Origin: Bacillus glycinifermentans
GTDB taxonomy: Bacteria > Bacillota > Bacilli > Bacillales > Bacillaceae
Assembly: GCF_001042475.2 (NCBI RefSeq)
Contig: NZ_LECW02000004.1
Span: 496,001 to 560,000 of the forward strand
Length of the DNA: 64,000 nt
Direction of reading: 5' to 3'
Part shown: positions 9,851 through 21,541 of the stretch, in pieces
Layout of the letters: the number at the start of each line of letters is the position of its first letter
Numbering within the stretch: position 1 is the stretch's first letter
Notes under the pieces: generated by a model
What the model was told of the DNA's origin: nothing
The model's database searches: none
What the model saw: only the letters and a program-made list of their open reading frames with translations
Position numbers and translations under genes: made by a program

Positions 9851-10327
9851 TTATGAAATTTTCACAATTTTTACAAGCATTTCTCCGCCCGGCGTCTGCA
9901 CGGTCACTTCATCTCCGACCTGCTTGCCGAGAAGGCTTTTGGCGATTGGAGAATCGTTGGAGATTTTCCCTTCAAACGGATCTGCTTCAGCGCTTCCCAC
10001 GATCGTATAAGATTCTTCTTCTCCGTCCGGAAGCTCTGTGAATGTGACCGTTTTTCCCAGGCTGACGATGTTTGAGTTTTCACCATCATCCTCGATGATT
10101 TTCGCGTTTCGAATCATATTGTCAAGCGTTGTGATGCGCCCCTCTACAAAGGCCTGCTCTTCTTTGGCTGAATCATACTCAGAGTTTTCCGAGAGATCGC
10201 CGAAGCTTCTGGCGACTTTGATGCGCTCAACAACCTCTTTGCGTTTAACCGTTTTCAAATACTCAAGTTCTTCTTCTAATTTTTTCTTTCCTGTCTCTGT
10301 CATAGGAAAAACTTTCTCTTGTGCCAT
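9851..10327 (-). CDS. greA: Transcription elongation factor GreA
   Basis: This is a 158-residue protein, standard length. The N-terminal coiled coil (about 10-75; [16 protein letters not shown] and [17 protein letters not shown]) carries the acidic tip that enters the RNA polymerase secondary channel and stimulates cleavage of backtracked RNA. The C-terminal FKBP-like domain (about 80-158) contains GKTVTF and the [10 protein letters not shown] motif. It is last in the run trmR-trhP1-trhP2-udk-greA, though the 244-nt gap after udk with a hairpin suggests its own promoter. Confidence 0.96.
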   Translation of the reverse strand: MAQEKVFPMTETGKKKLEEELEYLKTVKRKEVVERIKVARSFGDLSENSEYDSAKEEQAFVEGRITTLDNMIRNAKIIEDDGENSNIVSLGKTVTFTELPDGEEESYTIVGSAEADPFEGKISNDSPIAKSLLGKQVGDEVTVQTPGGEMLVKIVKIS

Positions 10328-10490
10328 TGTTCCTTCACTCCTTCTAGTTGGTCCCTCATCACTTGTATGTGAGAGTATAGACTTGAATATACAAGAATGA
10401 GGACAACCCTTGTCCCCTTCTTCTCTCCCATATTTGTAAAGTATGATGTAAACCGGATGGAAGGCTCCGGTAAATCGTGCTTATACAGTT

Positions 10491-10522
10491 AAAGAAGGGC
10501 TCATATCTAAAGAGGTCCCTTC
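10491..10522 (-). terminator. Hairpin after udk
   Basis: On the minus strand GAAGGG / CCCTTC with a long loop is followed by TTTAAC. A second small inverted repeat (ACCGGA / TCCGGT, 10452-10471) lies just beyond it. Confidence 0.45.
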
Positions 10523-10571
10523 AATTTCTATACATAATATGGTCAGAGTCGTCTTTGTCTATGCTATGTTA

Positions 10572-11207
10572 TTATAAAATCGCGTTTTGTTCAAGAATAG
10601 TTTGTATTTTGGTAACCATCAAATCAATTGCAACGCGATTTTGGCCGCCTTCCGGAATAATGATATCAGCATAGCGTTTTGTCGGTTCGACAAATTGATT
10701 GTGCATCGGTCTGACGACGGAAATGTACTGCTCGATAACGGATTCGATCGAGCGGCCTCTCTCCTTAATGTCACGGAGCATCCTTCTGATGATGCGAAGA
10801 TCTGCATCCGTATCGACATACAGTTTGATGTCCATCAAATCGCGGAGCCTTTCATCCTCGAGAACAAGGATTCCTTCCAAAATAATAACATCTTTCGGCT
10901 CGACATGCACGACTTCTTCCGAACGCGTATGCATCTTGTAATCGTAAATCGGTTTTTTAATCGGCCTGTATTCCAGCAATTCTTGTAGATGCTCAATCAA
11001 ATAGTCATTGTCAAATGCAAGCGGATGGTCGTAGTTCGTGTTCAGCCTTTCTTCAAAGGGCAGATGGCTTTGATCTTTGTAATACAAATCCTGCTCAAGC
11101 ATTAAAATAGAGTGACCCTTGAACTGCTCATAAATCGACCTGGTCACGCTTGTCTTGCCTGACCCGGAGCCCCCCGCTATTCCAATGACTACCGGTTTCT
11201 TTCCCAT
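10572..11207 (-). CDS. udk: Uridine kinase
   Basis: This 211-residue P-loop kinase phosphorylates uridine and cytidine to UMP and CMP in pyrimidine salvage. Walker A is GGSGSGKTS (about 13-21). The substrate region [22 protein letters not shown] and the RxxRR-type lid [17 protein letters not shown] follow. It lies 5 nt after trhP2 and is probably cotranscribed with the tRNA-modification genes, an arrangement conserved in B. subtilis. Confidence 0.96.
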   Translation of the reverse strand: MGKKPVVIGIAGGSGSGKTSVTRSIYEQFKGHSILMLEQDLYYKDQSHLPFEERLNTNYDHPLAFDNDYLIEHLQELLEYRPIKKPIYDYKMHTRSEEVVHVEPKDVIILEGILVLEDERLRDLMDIKLYVDTDADLRIIRRMLRDIKERGRSIESVIEQYISVVRPMHNQFVEPTKRYADIIIPEGGQNRVAIDLMVTKIQTILEQNAIL

Positions 11208-11212
11208 GCCGT

Positions 11213-12481
11213 TTACTGCCCCTTTCTCATCATGTTGCTAGGATAAATCTTCTTGTCCACTTTAAATTTGACGATTTGCAGGGGATGGCGGGCTGCATCA
11301 AGCACATTGCCTTTTTCGTCCCAAATCGTATCAATCTTGTATGTGAAATTATCAATTTCCGGGCCGAAAAATTCGACTTCGTCTCCTGTTTTGAAAAAGT
11401 TGCGCTGCTGGAGCGTAACGATTTGCGTCTCTTCATCATAATCGAGCACAAGCCCGACAAAATCGTATGTCGTCTTTTTCCCGTGCTCGCCGAACATTTG
11501 CTCTTCGTATCCCGGCGTTCCTTCAAAGAATGCAGGAGCCGTATCCCTGTTTGCACATTTGTCAAGCTCCTTCAGCCATTCTTCCTTAATGGTAAATCCG
11601 TCGGGATCTGCACAATAGGCGTCAATCACTTTTCGGTAAACGCTGACGACCGTTGCGATATAGTGGATCGATTTCATCCGTCCTTCGATTTTCAAGCTGT
11701 CGATTCCCATTTCAATCATTTGCGGAATCGATTCGATCAGTTTCAGGTCTTTAGGGCTCATCGCAAACGGAGCGTCGCTTTCTTCATAAAGCGGCAGCGC
11801 GTTCGCACCGTCTGTCTGATACAAGTCATAATCCCAGCGGCATGACTGGCAGCAGCCGCCGCGGTTTGAATCCCTTGCCGTCATGTGATTGCTCAGCACG
11901 CAGCGTCCGGAGTATGCGATGCACATCGCGCCGTGAATGAAGGTTTCGATTTCGATATCCACTTTTTCTTTCATTTCCCTGATTTCAAGGGCGCTCGTTT
12001 CGCGCGCAAGCACGACCCGTTCCAAACCTTCTTCCTTCCAGAATTGAACGGCTTTCCAGTTTGACAATGATTGCTGGGTACTCAAGTGCACTTCCAGCTT
12101 TGGAGCAACCCTCCGGCACGTTTCAATGATCAGCGGGTCGGCGACGATGATTCCGGATACGCCCGCCCCCTGCAGATCCGTTAAGTATTCATCAAGGCCG
12201 TCGATATTTTCTTCGTGTGCGAAAATATTGGTTGTGACGTAGATTTTCGCTCCGTATCGTTTGGCAAATTCAACGCCTTCGGCCATTTCTTCGATTGAAA
12301 AATTATCCGCATTGGAGCGGAGTCCATATTCGCGCCCGCCGATAAATACAGCGTCTGCCCCGTAGTGGACGGCGATTTTCAGTTTTTCCAGATTTCCCGC
12401 CGGGGCGAGAAGTTCCGGTTTTTTCGTAATGACGCGTTTTCCATTGACGATTTTGGAAATTTTATCTTGAACTGCAGACAT
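11213..12481 (-). CDS. trhP2: TrhP2, tRNA U34 hydroxylation protein (peptidase U32 family)
   Basis: This 422-residue U32 family protein (yrrO) takes part, with TrhP1, in making 5-hydroxyuridine at tRNA position 34; it is not thought to act as a peptidase despite the family name. It has a TIM-barrel-like N-terminus ([23 protein letters not shown]) and a conserved Cys cluster [12 protein letters not shown]...GGCCQSCRW, which in related proteins belongs to the iron-sulfur-binding region. A C-terminal beta domain follows from about residue 335. It lies 11 nt after trhP1. Confidence 0.92.
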   Translation of the reverse strand: MSAVQDKISKIVNGKRVITKKPELLAPAGNLEKLKIAVHYGADAVFIGGREYGLRSNADNFSIEEMAEGVEFAKRYGAKIYVTTNIFAHEENIDGLDEYLTDLQGAGVSGIIVADPLIIETCRRVAPKLEVHLSTQQSLSNWKAVQFWKEEGLERVVLARETSALEIREMKEKVDIEIETFIHGAMCIAYSGRCVLSNHMTARDSNRGGCCQSCRWDYDLYQTDGANALPLYEESDAPFAMSPKDLKLIESIPQMIEMGIDSLKIEGRMKSIHYIATVVSVYRKVIDAYCADPDGFTIKEEWLKELDKCANRDTAPAFFEGTPGYEEQMFGEHGKKTTYDFVGLVLDYDEETQIVTLQQRNFFKTGDEVEFFGPEIDNFTYKIDTIWDEKGNVLDAARHPLQIVKFKVDKKIYPSNMMRKGQ

Positions 12482-12492
12482 GGTTTCCCTCC

Positions 12493-14141
<1,649 letters not shown>

Positions 14142-14202
14142 AATGAATGTCTTTTCTCTAATAAACAACCCGATATATTTTACCATAAAACCTTTTCTTT
14201 TG

Positions 14203-14236
14203 CGAATAAAAGGAGAGTCATTTTTTACTCTCCTTT
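14203..14236 (-). terminator. Terminator of mltG
   Basis: A perfect 10-bp stem AAAGGAGAGT / ACTCTCCTTT (14209-14218 with 14227-14236) is followed on the minus strand by TATTCG. Confidence 0.75.
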
Positions 14237-14241
14237 AAGGT

Positions 14242-15339
14242 TTACTCGCTTTGATTTGTGATATATTTCGATTTTGCTTTATTATGCTCTTTTAGCGTTT
14301 TTGTAAAAACGACTTCTCCGTTTTTCTTGGCAAGGAAATAGACATAATCTGTTTTATCCGGGTTTAATGCCGCTTCCCAGGATGATTCCCCTGCATTTGC
14401 AATCGGCCCTGGCGGAAGTCCGGTATGATTGTACGTATTATAAGGGGATTTGACTCCAAGATCCTTATAAACGACCCGGTTTTTATGCTTTCCGAGCGCA
14501 TAGAGCACGGTCGGATCCGTCTGCAGCGGCATCTTTTTGTCCAGGCGATTATAGAATACGCTCGATATTTTATGGCGGTCTGCTTTTTCAGTCGCTTCTT
14601 CTTCTATTAATGATGCCATTGTGAGCGTTTTGTGAACGGACATTTTTTTGTCTTTCATCTGCGTCCGGTATTTTCCGGCCGTTTTATCAGTTTGTTTGAT
14701 CATAGCTTCGATAATGGCTTCCAGCTTTGTTTCCGGATCGTAAAACGGGTATGTCGCAGGGTAGAGATACCCCTCCAGCGGATGCTTGATGTTTTTGTCC
14801 AAGACATCATCTTTGATTAAATTCGGGTACTTCTTTTTCAATTTGTTAATAAAGCTTTTGTCATCAAGCTTGTTCATAATGTCTTTTTCGGAATAATTGG
14901 TTTGGTCCGCGATCATGCCGGCGATTTCAGTGAGCTGCCGGCCCTCCGGAACGACGATCTTAAAGGCTGGAACATGCGATGCACTTGTCAGCTTATCGAT
15001 CAATTCAGCAGGGCTCATCGATTGGCTGAGCTGAAAGTTTCCGGCTTGAAATCCTGATGCATGCTTGAATTTGACATAGGTGATAAACACTTTTTCATTT
15101 TTAATTAACTCTTGTTTTTTCAGCTTTGCGGCGATCGTTGAAACGGTCGAGCCTTTCGGGATGTATACATTGACCGCTTTTTCGTTGTTTTTATCGACCG
15201 GCTCAAGAGCGGATTTCACGTAGAGCGATACACCGCCTGCAATGAGAATAATCAGCACTGCCGCCACGGTCAGCCAAAATTTAATTTTATGATCAAGGAG
15301 TTTTTTTATGAACGATTTCTTAGTCTGGTCTTCAAACAT
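14242..15339 (-). CDS. mltG: Endolytic murein transglycosylase MltG
   Basis: This 365-residue YceG-family protein (yrrL) cleaves nascent glycan strands at the membrane and helps set their length. It has a cytoplasmic N-terminus (1-20), one membrane segment (about 21-42), a LysM-like region (VYIPKGSTVSTIAAKLKK) and a catalytic domain with the key glutamate in LIEEEA. LQTDPTVLYALG and YNTYNHTGLPPGPIANAG are signature motifs. ATG 15339 follows GGAGGACATAA. It is the last gene of the alaS-yrzL-ruvX-yrzB-mltG run. Confidence 0.95.
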   Translation of the reverse strand: MFEDQTKKSFIKKLLDHKIKFWLTVAAVLIILIAGGVSLYVKSALEPVDKNNEKAVNVYIPKGSTVSTIAAKLKKQELIKNEKVFITYVKFKHASGFQAGNFQLSQSMSPAELIDKLTSASHVPAFKIVVPEGRQLTEIAGMIADQTNYSEKDIMNKLDDKSFINKLKKKYPNLIKDDVLDKNIKHPLEGYLYPATYPFYDPETKLEAIIEAMIKQTDKTAGKYRTQMKDKKMSVHKTLTMASLIEEEATEKADRHKISSVFYNRLDKKMPLQTDPTVLYALGKHKNRVVYKDLGVKSPYNTYNHTGLPPGPIANAGESSWEAALNPDKTDYVYFLAKKNGEVVFTKTLKEHNKAKSKYITNQSE

Positions 15340-15417
15340 TTATGTCCTCCTCTCCTCCCATGGTATATACTACATGATTCGTTGATATTCGGCAATTTAT
15401 TACAAAACTTTTGTCAT

Positions 15418-15448
15418 AAAAAAAAAGCCGCCGTGCGGCAGCTTTTTT
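15418..15448 (-). terminator. Terminator after yrzB
   Basis: On the minus strand AAAAAAGCTGCC / GGCGGCTTTTTTT forms a short, strong hairpin with a U-run. It lies between yrzB and mltG, so mltG may depend on read-through or its own promoter. Confidence 0.8.
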
Positions 15449-15732
15449 TATTCTTCTTCCTCTTCGTCGGCTAAAAACGTGTTCAGCGTCTCTTCGATCA
15501 TATCCCATTCTTCATCTGTTTCGATCGGCATCAGCTCGCCGTCTTCACCGTTTTCGTTCGGAATGAAGCTTGATGCATGGATTTCGATTTCCTCATCATC
15601 CTGAGCTTCAATCGGATAATACAGGACATACGATTTATCAAATTTATCGCTGTCAAATGTGAATAACACTTCACAAAGCTGTTCATTTCCTTTATCGTCT
15701 ACGATCGTAATGTTTTTTTCTCCGTGTTCCAT
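15448..15732 (-). CDS. yrzB: YrzB, DUF1292 family acidic protein
   Basis: This 94-residue, strongly acidic protein (long Glu/Asp runs, ending FLADEEEEE) has the DUF1292 core: [28 protein letters not shown] and the helix [13 protein letters not shown]. It is common and conserved in Firmicutes, with the neighbour order alaS-yrzL-ruvX-yrzB kept. Function is unknown; the context suggests a housekeeping role. Confidence 0.9.
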   Translation of the reverse strand: MEHGEKNITIVDDKGNEQLCEVLFTFDSDKFDKSYVLYYPIEAQDDEEIEIHASSFIPNENGEDGELMPIETDEEWDMIEETLNTFLADEEEEE

Positions 15733-15741
15733 TTGATCACC

Positions 15742-16161
15742 TCATGTATTTAGGCTGTCGAGATACCCTTGAAGGATCATCACCGCCGCCATTTTATCGA
15801 TTACTTTTTTTCGTTTTTGCCTGCTGACATCCGCTGAAATCAGCATCTTTTCAGCCGCCATCGTCGAGAGCCGCTCGTCCCAGAGCACGACGGGGACATG
15901 GAACGCGTCTTCAAGGACTTCCGCAAATTTCTGGCTGGCTTCTCCCCTTGGCCCGACGGTACCGTTCATATTTTTGGGAAATCCGAGGACAATTTTATCC
16001 AGTGTATAGTCTTTCGTTAACTCAGCCAAGCGGTCAAGCCCAAAATCGCCGCCCGCTTCGTCGATTTTGATCGTTTCTATTCCTTGAGCCGTCCAGCCCA
16101 TTTCATCGCTCAGCGCGACGCCAAGCGTTTTTGAACCTAAATCAAGACCTAATATTCGCAT
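15742..16161 (-). CDS. ruvX: RuvX / YqgF family putative pre-16S rRNA nuclease
   Basis: This is a 139-residue RNase H-like protein (yrrK). The first acidic residue lies in [17 protein letters not shown], the second region is [17 protein letters not shown], and [12 protein letters not shown] and [10 protein letters not shown] complete the fold. Family members are linked to maturation of the 16S rRNA 5' end. It lies 6 nt after yrzL and 9 nt before yrzB. Confidence 0.93.
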   Translation of the reverse strand: MRILGLDLGSKTLGVALSDEMGWTAQGIETIKIDEAGGDFGLDRLAELTKDYTLDKIVLGFPKNMNGTVGPRGEASQKFAEVLEDAFHVPVVLWDERLSTMAAEKMLISADVSRQKRKKVIDKMAAVMILQGYLDSLNT

Positions 16162-16167
16162 TCTTTT

Positions 16168-16434
16168 TTACGCCTCTTTATGCTTTTCTATATACGATTT
16201 AACCAATTCCTCGATTATCTCGTCTCTTTCGATTTTCCGAATCAAATTGCGCGCATCGCGATGCCTTGGAATATAAGCGGGATCACCTGATAGCAAATAT
16301 CCGACAATTTGGTTGATCGGGTTGTAGCCTTTTTCCTGAAGCGCATCATGGACGGTTATCAGCACTTCATTCACATTGGTTTCCATTGAATCGTCGGAAA
16401 AGTTAAATTTCATCGTCTTATCAAATGAGCTCAC
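16168..16434 (-). CDS. yrzL: YrzL, IreB family regulatory phosphoprotein
   Basis: The protein has 88 residues when started at GTG 16432-16434 ([14 protein letters not shown]), which has AGAGGTG 6-7 nt upstream and gives the family length. The frame stays open upstream but without a site. The core [21 protein letters not shown] is highly conserved in UPF0297. The Enterococcus homologue IreB is phosphorylated by the kinase IreK and influences cephalosporin tolerance; the N-terminal Thr/Ser residues here fit that, by inference. Confidence 0.92.
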   Translation of the reverse strand: MSSFDKTMKFNFSDDSMETNVNEVLITVHDALQEKGYNPINQIVGYLLSGDPAYIPRHRDARNLIRKIERDEIIEELVKSYIEKHKEA

Positions 16435-16519
16435 CGTTTTGCACCTCTTTCCCAAATTCGAAAGGCCAAAGTGTTTAGCCTGAATACCTTCTATCACCAT
16501 TCTACACTACATCGGCTTT

Positions 16520-19156
16520 TTATAAAACGGATTTCACCCATTCTTCTGCAGAAGATAAAGCTTCTTCCAATTTTTCGGGTTGTTTTCCCCCGGCCTGGGC
16601 CATGTCAGGACGGCCGCCTCCGCCGCCTCCGCACGCTTCAGCGACTTGTTTGACGAGTTTGCCGGCGTGAAAACCACGCTCTATTAAATCTTTTGTAACT
16701 CCGGCAGAAATATTCACTTTTTCGTTTTGTATTGCACCAAGTACGATGACACCTGAGCCTAATTTCGCTTTCAGTTCGTCGACCATCGTCCTGAGGTGAT
16801 TCATGTCTTTCGCGTTTACTTTCTCGGCGAGCAGTTTGATTCCGCCGATTTCTTTCACTTTTTCCAAAATCTCTCCCGCTTCTTTGTTGCCGATCTTGGC
16901 GAGCAGGGATTCGTTTTCCCTCTGAACCGCTTTTAAATCGGCTTGAAGCGATTCGATCCGTTTCGGCACTTCTTTTACGTTTGTTTTGAGCGCATCTGCC
17001 GCAAGCTCAAGCAATTCAAGCTTAGCATTCATCTCCTGATATGCGCCCTTGCCTGTTACCGCTTCGATCCGGCGCGTTCCGGCGCCGATTCCGGATTCGG
17101 AAACGATTTTAAAGAGGCCGATTTCAGCGGTGTTTTTCACGTGGCAGCCTCCGCACAGCTCGATGCTGTAATCGCCGACTTTGACGACGCGGACGATGTC
17201 ACCGTATTTTTCCCCAAACAATGCCATGGCACCCATTGCCTTTGCTTCATCAATCGGTTTCAGATCGATTTCAACAGGAATCGAATCCCAAATTTTCTCG
17301 TTCACTTTTGCCTCGATTTGCGCGAGTTCTTCTTTTGTGACCTGTCCGAAGTGGGAGAAGTCAAAGCGCAGACGGCTGCCGTTCACAAGCGATCCGGCCT
17401 GGTTGACATGTTTTCCGAGCACGTCTTTTAACGCCTGATGAAGCAGGTGTGTCGCCGTGTGGTTTTTGACGATGTCTTTTCTGAGGCGCTCTGTGACTTC
17501 AGCGGAGACGCTCATGCCTTTTTGAACCGTTCCGCTTTCAACGATTCCCTCGTGCAGGTGCTGACCGTTCGGCGCTTTTTTGACATCTGTGATGCGGACT
17601 GCCGCTTCTTCGCTTCTCAGCCAGCCTTTGTCGCCGATTTGACCGCCGCTTTCGGCATAGAACGGCGTTTCTTCCAGCATGATTTGAACTTTGCTTCCTT
17701 CGTGCACAAGATCGGCAAGCTCGCCTTCCTGAAGAAGCTCTGTGATTTTCGTGTCGTTTTTCAGCACAGAATAGCCGACGAACTTGCTTTCTGTCATGAT
17801 ATCGCGGAGTGCACCTCCTTGAACCTGCATGCTTCCGACATCCTGTCGGGCCTGGCGCGCGCGTTCGCGCTGCTTGTTCATTTCGCGTTCAAAGCCTTCA
17901 TGATCGACCTTCATGCCTTCGTCTTCAGCGTACTCTTCGGTCAGTTCCACAGGGAATCCGTACGTATCGTAAAGCTTGAAGACATCTTCGCCTGAAATAA
18001 CGCCGTTTCCTTTTTTCTTCTCTTTTCCGATGACTTCTGAGAGGATCGCGAGCCCCTCGTTCAGCGTTTCATGGAAGCGTTCTTCCTCCGTTTTGATCAC
18101 TTTGGCGATAAATTCGGCTTTCTCTTTTACCTCTGAGTAGAAAGCGGCCATGATGTCAGCTACGACAGGCACAAGCTCATACATAAACGGCCGGTTGATA
18201 TTGATCGCCTTTGCATAGCGCACGGCGCGGCGAAGCAGCCTTCTGATGACATAGCCGCGGCCTTCGTTTGACGGAAGAGCTCCGTCGCCTACCGCAAATG
18301 CAACCGTCCGGATATGGTCGGCGATCACCTTAAAGGCGGTATCCTTTTCTTTCGATGTTCCGTATGCTTCGCCTGAAATGGCTTCAGTTGCTTTGATGAT
18401 TGGCATAAACAGGTCTGTATCATAGTTTGTTTTGGCGTCTTGAATAACGGATACCATCCGCTCAAGCCCCATTCCCGTATCAATGTTTTTCTTCGGAAGC
18501 GGCGTGTACGTTCCGTCCGGATTGTGGTTGAATTCGGAAAACACGAGATTCCAGATTTCAAGATAGCGCTCGTTTTCTCCGCCGGGATACAGTTCCGGAT
18601 CTTCAGGATCGTTTCCGTATGCTTCGCCGCGGTCGTAGAAAATTTCTGTATTCGGTCCGCTCGGTCCTTCGCCGATGTCCCAAAAGTTCCCTTCCAGTCT
18701 GATGATCCGCTCTTCCGGAATGCCGATTTTTTTTGCCCACAATTCGTACGCATCTTCATCTTCCGGGTGAACGGTAACAGATAAGCGTTCAGGATCAAAG
18801 CCGATCCATTTTTTGTCGGTTAAAAATTCCCATGCCCATTCGATCGCTTCTTCTTTAAAATAATCGCCGATCGAAAAGTTTCCGAGCATTTCAAAGAACG
18901 TGTGATGCCGGGCCGTTTTTCCGACGTTTTCAATGTCGTTCGTCCGGATCGATTTTTGGGCGTTGCAAATGCGCGGATTTTCAGGTACCACCCGTCCGTC
19001 AAAGTACTTTTTCAGCGTCGCGACTCCGCTGTTGATCCAGAGCAAGGATGGATCCTCGTGCGGAATGAGAGAGGCACTTGGTTCAACGGAATGGCCTTTT
19101 TCTTTAAAAAAATCTAAAAACATTTGACGCACTTCTGCGGATGTTAAAGTCTTCAC
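16520..19156 (-). CDS. alaS: Alanyl-tRNA synthetase
   Basis: This 878-residue class II synthetase starts at GTG 19154-19156 behind GGAGG. The catalytic core is at the N-terminus ([18 protein letters not shown]). The editing domain has the metal-binding [11 protein letters not shown] and CGGCHV motifs, and the C-Ala domain ends in [15 protein letters not shown]. It charges tRNA-Ala and clears mischarged Ser/Gly. Expression is controlled by the T-box leader upstream. Confidence 0.97.
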   Translation of the reverse strand: MKTLTSAEVRQMFLDFFKEKGHSVEPSASLIPHEDPSLLWINSGVATLKKYFDGRVVPENPRICNAQKSIRTNDIENVGKTARHHTFFEMLGNFSIGDYFKEEAIEWAWEFLTDKKWIGFDPERLSVTVHPEDEDAYELWAKKIGIPEERIIRLEGNFWDIGEGPSGPNTEIFYDRGEAYGNDPEDPELYPGGENERYLEIWNLVFSEFNHNPDGTYTPLPKKNIDTGMGLERMVSVIQDAKTNYDTDLFMPIIKATEAISGEAYGTSKEKDTAFKVIADHIRTVAFAVGDGALPSNEGRGYVIRRLLRRAVRYAKAININRPFMYELVPVVADIMAAFYSEVKEKAEFIAKVIKTEEERFHETLNEGLAILSEVIGKEKKKGNGVISGEDVFKLYDTYGFPVELTEEYAEDEGMKVDHEGFEREMNKQRERARQARQDVGSMQVQGGALRDIMTESKFVGYSVLKNDTKITELLQEGELADLVHEGSKVQIMLEETPFYAESGGQIGDKGWLRSEEAAVRITDVKKAPNGQHLHEGIVESGTVQKGMSVSAEVTERLRKDIVKNHTATHLLHQALKDVLGKHVNQAGSLVNGSRLRFDFSHFGQVTKEELAQIEAKVNEKIWDSIPVEIDLKPIDEAKAMGAMALFGEKYGDIVRVVKVGDYSIELCGGCHVKNTAEIGLFKIVSESGIGAGTRRIEAVTGKGAYQEMNAKLELLELAADALKTNVKEVPKRIESLQADLKAVQRENESLLAKIGNKEAGEILEKVKEIGGIKLLAEKVNAKDMNHLRTMVDELKAKLGSGVIVLGAIQNEKVNISAGVTKDLIERGFHAGKLVKQVAEACGGGGGGRPDMAQAGGKQPEKLEEALSSAEEWVKSVL

Positions 19157-19188
19157 TGTGATTCCTCCTTTAATTGATACATGCAATA

Positions 19189-19450
19189 TAAAAAGCCCCC
19201 GTCCCATGCAAACTTTGCAGCTGCACAGGGACGAGAGCTCCTCTCGCGGTACCACCCTGATTATGGACAGATTCGTCCATCACCTTGATATCCGTATAAC
19301 GCCGGATAAAGACGGCAGGTTTTTGCCTGCACTCAGGATTAGCTTCTACTGATCTTCTGCTAAAGCTCTTTCAGCCTAAAGGAGCTTTTCTCTGTAAACA
19401 GGGCTTCAGTATACTCGGATCCGTCAGTCGAGATTCGTATGTATGTCTAT
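19189..19450 (-). promoter_or_regulatory. T-box leader of alaS (tRNA-Ala sensing)
   Basis: The minus strand carries the T-box core AGGGTGGTACCGCGAGAG (19241-19258), which can pair with uncharged tRNA. A terminator follows whose stem includes GTCCC / GGGAC and a T-run (19190-19194). A candidate specifier codon GCU (Ala) sits at 19341-19343, preceded by GAA and followed by A, on the 3' side of Stem I as expected. Uncharged tRNA-Ala should favour the antiterminator and switch on alaS. Confidence 0.9.
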
Positions 19451-19456
19451 CTCGAA

Positions 19457-19485
19457 ATTATAGACAACGATGCAGTGAATGTCAA
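19457..19485 (-). promoter_or_regulatory. Sigma-A promoter of the alaS operon
   Basis: A consensus TTGACA (19480-19485), 17-nt spacer and TATAAT (19457-19462) read on the minus strand. It places the transcript start near 19450, just before the T-box leader. Confidence 0.88.
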
Positions 19486-19497
19486 TTCTCCCTGGGG

Positions 19498-20556
19498 TCA
19501 GGCTTTCCTCGCCGCCAAAAAATGGGCGAACATGACCTTTAACACGGCCATCACCGGAACCGCGAGAATCATCCCGATGATGCCGGCCAATTCGCCGCCG
19601 GCAAGGAGGCCGAGCATGATGACGACGGGATGCATGTGCAGGCTTTTTCCGACAACGAGCGGCCCGAGAATATTGCTTTCAATAAACTGCAGAGTCAAAA
19701 TCGTCGCGATCACGACGATGATAAGTTTAGTCGACAAAGCCGCTGCAATCATAAGAGCCGGGACCGCCCCGATGATGGGTCCGAAATAGGGAATGACGTT
19801 TGTCGCCCCGACCATGAGGCCGAGTATCAGCGGATACGGCAGGCCGAAAAACCAAAATGACAGGCCGGCTCCCAGCCCGACGACAAGACATACGAACAAT
19901 TGTCCCCTGATGTAATCGCCGAGCGAATCGTCGACATCCCGGATGAACGCGCTGCCTCTTTTTCTCCATGAAGCCGGCGTTACGTACCAAACCGCTTTTT
20001 TCATCGTGTCGATATCTTTCACCATATAAAATACAAGGAAAGGAATAATCGCTGCAACCAGCATGTAGTCAAAAACAAAACGGATGCTCGTAATCGTCCG
20101 TTCCGCCCAGCTTCCTGCAAACGCTTCAGCCTGATTGACAAACTTGTCGATTCTGTCATGCATCCCGTCGGGCCAGGCGTCTGTATGATCATGCAGCTTA
20201 TCGAGCATGCTTTCGTATGACTCAGCCAGAACCGGAATACCCTCAGACAGCTCTGTCAACTGCTTGATAAAGATCGGAACGCCTTTGTAAAATCCGTAGC
20301 CGAGCCCTCCAAAGAAGAGGAGATAAATGATCAGAATGCTCAAGGTTCTCGGCACGCCCGCCTGATGTATCTTTTCAACGATGGGCAGAAGCAGATAAGT
20401 GATAAAAACCGCAATCGCTAAAGGGATCAGAATCGACTTCAAGAGGAGAGAAACCGGCTCCCATATCGTTCGGAGCTGCAAAAAGATATAAACGGTCAGG
20501 AAAAAGAGCATGAAAATCGAGATCCACATTAAAAGCTGCAGCGGTTTTTTCAGCAT
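19498..20556 (-). CDS. yrrI: YrrI, AI-2E family membrane transporter
   Basis: This is a 352-residue polytopic protein of the AI-2 exporter (TqsA/PerM) superfamily with about eight membrane segments. Two open the protein (about 8-60), followed by a large loop (about 90-150) and a dense C-terminal block containing PYFGPIIGAVPAL and LVVGKSLHMHPVVIMLGLLAGGELAGIIGMILAVP-type motifs. The substrate is unknown. ATG 20554-20556 follows AGAGGTG with proper spacing; a GTG nine bases earlier is possible. Confidence 0.88.
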   Translation of the reverse strand: MLKKPLQLLMWISIFMLFFLTVYIFLQLRTIWEPVSLLLKSILIPLAIAVFITYLLLPIVEKIHQAGVPRTLSILIIYLLFFGGLGYGFYKGVPIFIKQLTELSEGIPVLAESYESMLDKLHDHTDAWPDGMHDRIDKFVNQAEAFAGSWAERTITSIRFVFDYMLVAAIIPFLVFYMVKDIDTMKKAVWYVTPASWRKRGSAFIRDVDDSLGDYIRGQLFVCLVVGLGAGLSFWFFGLPYPLILGLMVGATNVIPYFGPIIGAVPALMIAAALSTKLIIVVIATILTLQFIESNILGPLVVGKSLHMHPVVIMLGLLAGGELAGIIGMILAVPVMAVLKVMFAHFLAARKA

Positions 20557-20706
20557 GTTTTTCACCTCTTCTGTTATCCTTTCGATGATATTTAAAAATT
20601 ATTCTATAAACGGATTTTTTCTGAAACATAAGAATAAAATGGACTATACCCGGAAAACCAGACAGCCGGATAAATCGGTTTCATTTTTCAGAATTAACAA
20701 AACTAT

Positions 20707-20736
20707 TTGACTATTTTAATGGTAAAAATGTATAAT
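20707..20736 (+). promoter_or_regulatory. glnQHMP promoter
   Basis: TTGACT (20707-20712), an 18-nt spacer and TATAAT (20731-20736) form a good sigma-A promoter, with the start near 20743. Confidence 0.75.
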
Positions 20737-20757
20737 ATCCCTGCCGATAGAATTATT

Positions 20758-20774
20758 TGTTATATTATGTAACA
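20758..20774 (+). promoter_or_regulatory. TnrA/GlnR-type operator in the glnQ leader
   Basis: TGTTATATTATGTAACA fits the TGTNA-N7-TNACA consensus exactly. It lies about 15-30 nt after the inferred transcript start, suiting repression by blocking. In B. subtilis TnrA represses glnQHMP during nitrogen limitation, so TnrA is the likely ligand. Confidence 0.8.
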
Positions 20775-20792
20775 CACATAAGGGGGAATAAA

Positions 20793-21521
20793 ATGATTGT
20801 ATTTGACCAGGTAAATAAGCACTATGGAAACTTTCATGTTTTGAAAGACATCAACTTACATATCAAAAAAGGTGAAGTCGTCGTCATCATCGGCCCCTCC
20901 GGTTCGGGAAAAAGCACCCTGCTCCGCTGCATCAACCGGCTGGAAACGATTGACCAAGGAACATTAACGGTAAACGGCACGGTGATGAACGATAAAAAAA
21001 CGGACATCAATAAAGTTCGCCAAAATATCGGAATGGTATTCCAGCACTTTCATCTCTACCCGCACAAAACAGTTCTGCAAAACATCATGCTAGCCCCTGT
21101 AAAAGTATTAAAACAATCCGCAAAAGAAGCACAGGAAACAGCCGAATATTATCTGCAAAAAGTCGGTATTCCCGACAAAGCCAATTCCTACCCGTCCCAG
21201 CTTTCCGGCGGTCAGCAGCAAAGGGTCGCAATCGCGAGAGGCCTGGCTATGAAGCCGGACATCATGCTGTTTGACGAACCAACGTCCGCTCTTGATCCCG
21301 AAATGATCGGAGAGGTATTGGACGTAATGAAAACCCTGGCCAATGAAGGCATGACAATGGTCGTCGTCACCCATGAAATGGGGTTTGCCAAAGAAGTAGC
21401 CGACCGCATCGTATTTATCGACCAAGGAAATATTTTAGAGGAAGCAATACCGGCTGAGTTCTATGCGAATCCCCGCGAAGAAAGGGCGCGCCTGTTCTTA
21501 AGCCGTATCTTAAACCATTAA
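20793..21521 (+). CDS. glnQ: Glutamine ABC transporter ATP-binding protein
   Basis: This is a 242-residue polar amino acid ABC ATPase. Walker A is GPSGSGKST, the signature is [16 protein letters not shown], Walker B is [14 protein letters not shown] and the H-loop is [10 protein letters not shown]. It powers glutamine uptake with GlnH and the two permeases. ATG 20793 follows AAGGGGGAATAAA; the longer frame from 20757 lacks a site. First gene of glnQHMP. Confidence 0.95.
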   Translation: MIVFDQVNKHYGNFHVLKDINLHIKKGEVVVIIGPSGSGKSTLLRCINRLETIDQGTLTVNGTVMNDKKTDINKVRQNIGMVFQHFHLYPHKTVLQNIMLAPVKVLKQSAKEAQETAEYYLQKVGIPDKANSYPSQLSGGQQQRVAIARGLAMKPDIMLFDEPTSALDPEMIGEVLDVMKTLANEGMTMVVVTHEMGFAKEVADRIVFIDQGNILEEAIPAEFYANPREERARLFLSRILNH

Positions 21522-21541
21522 TCAGAATTGGAGGAATATGT

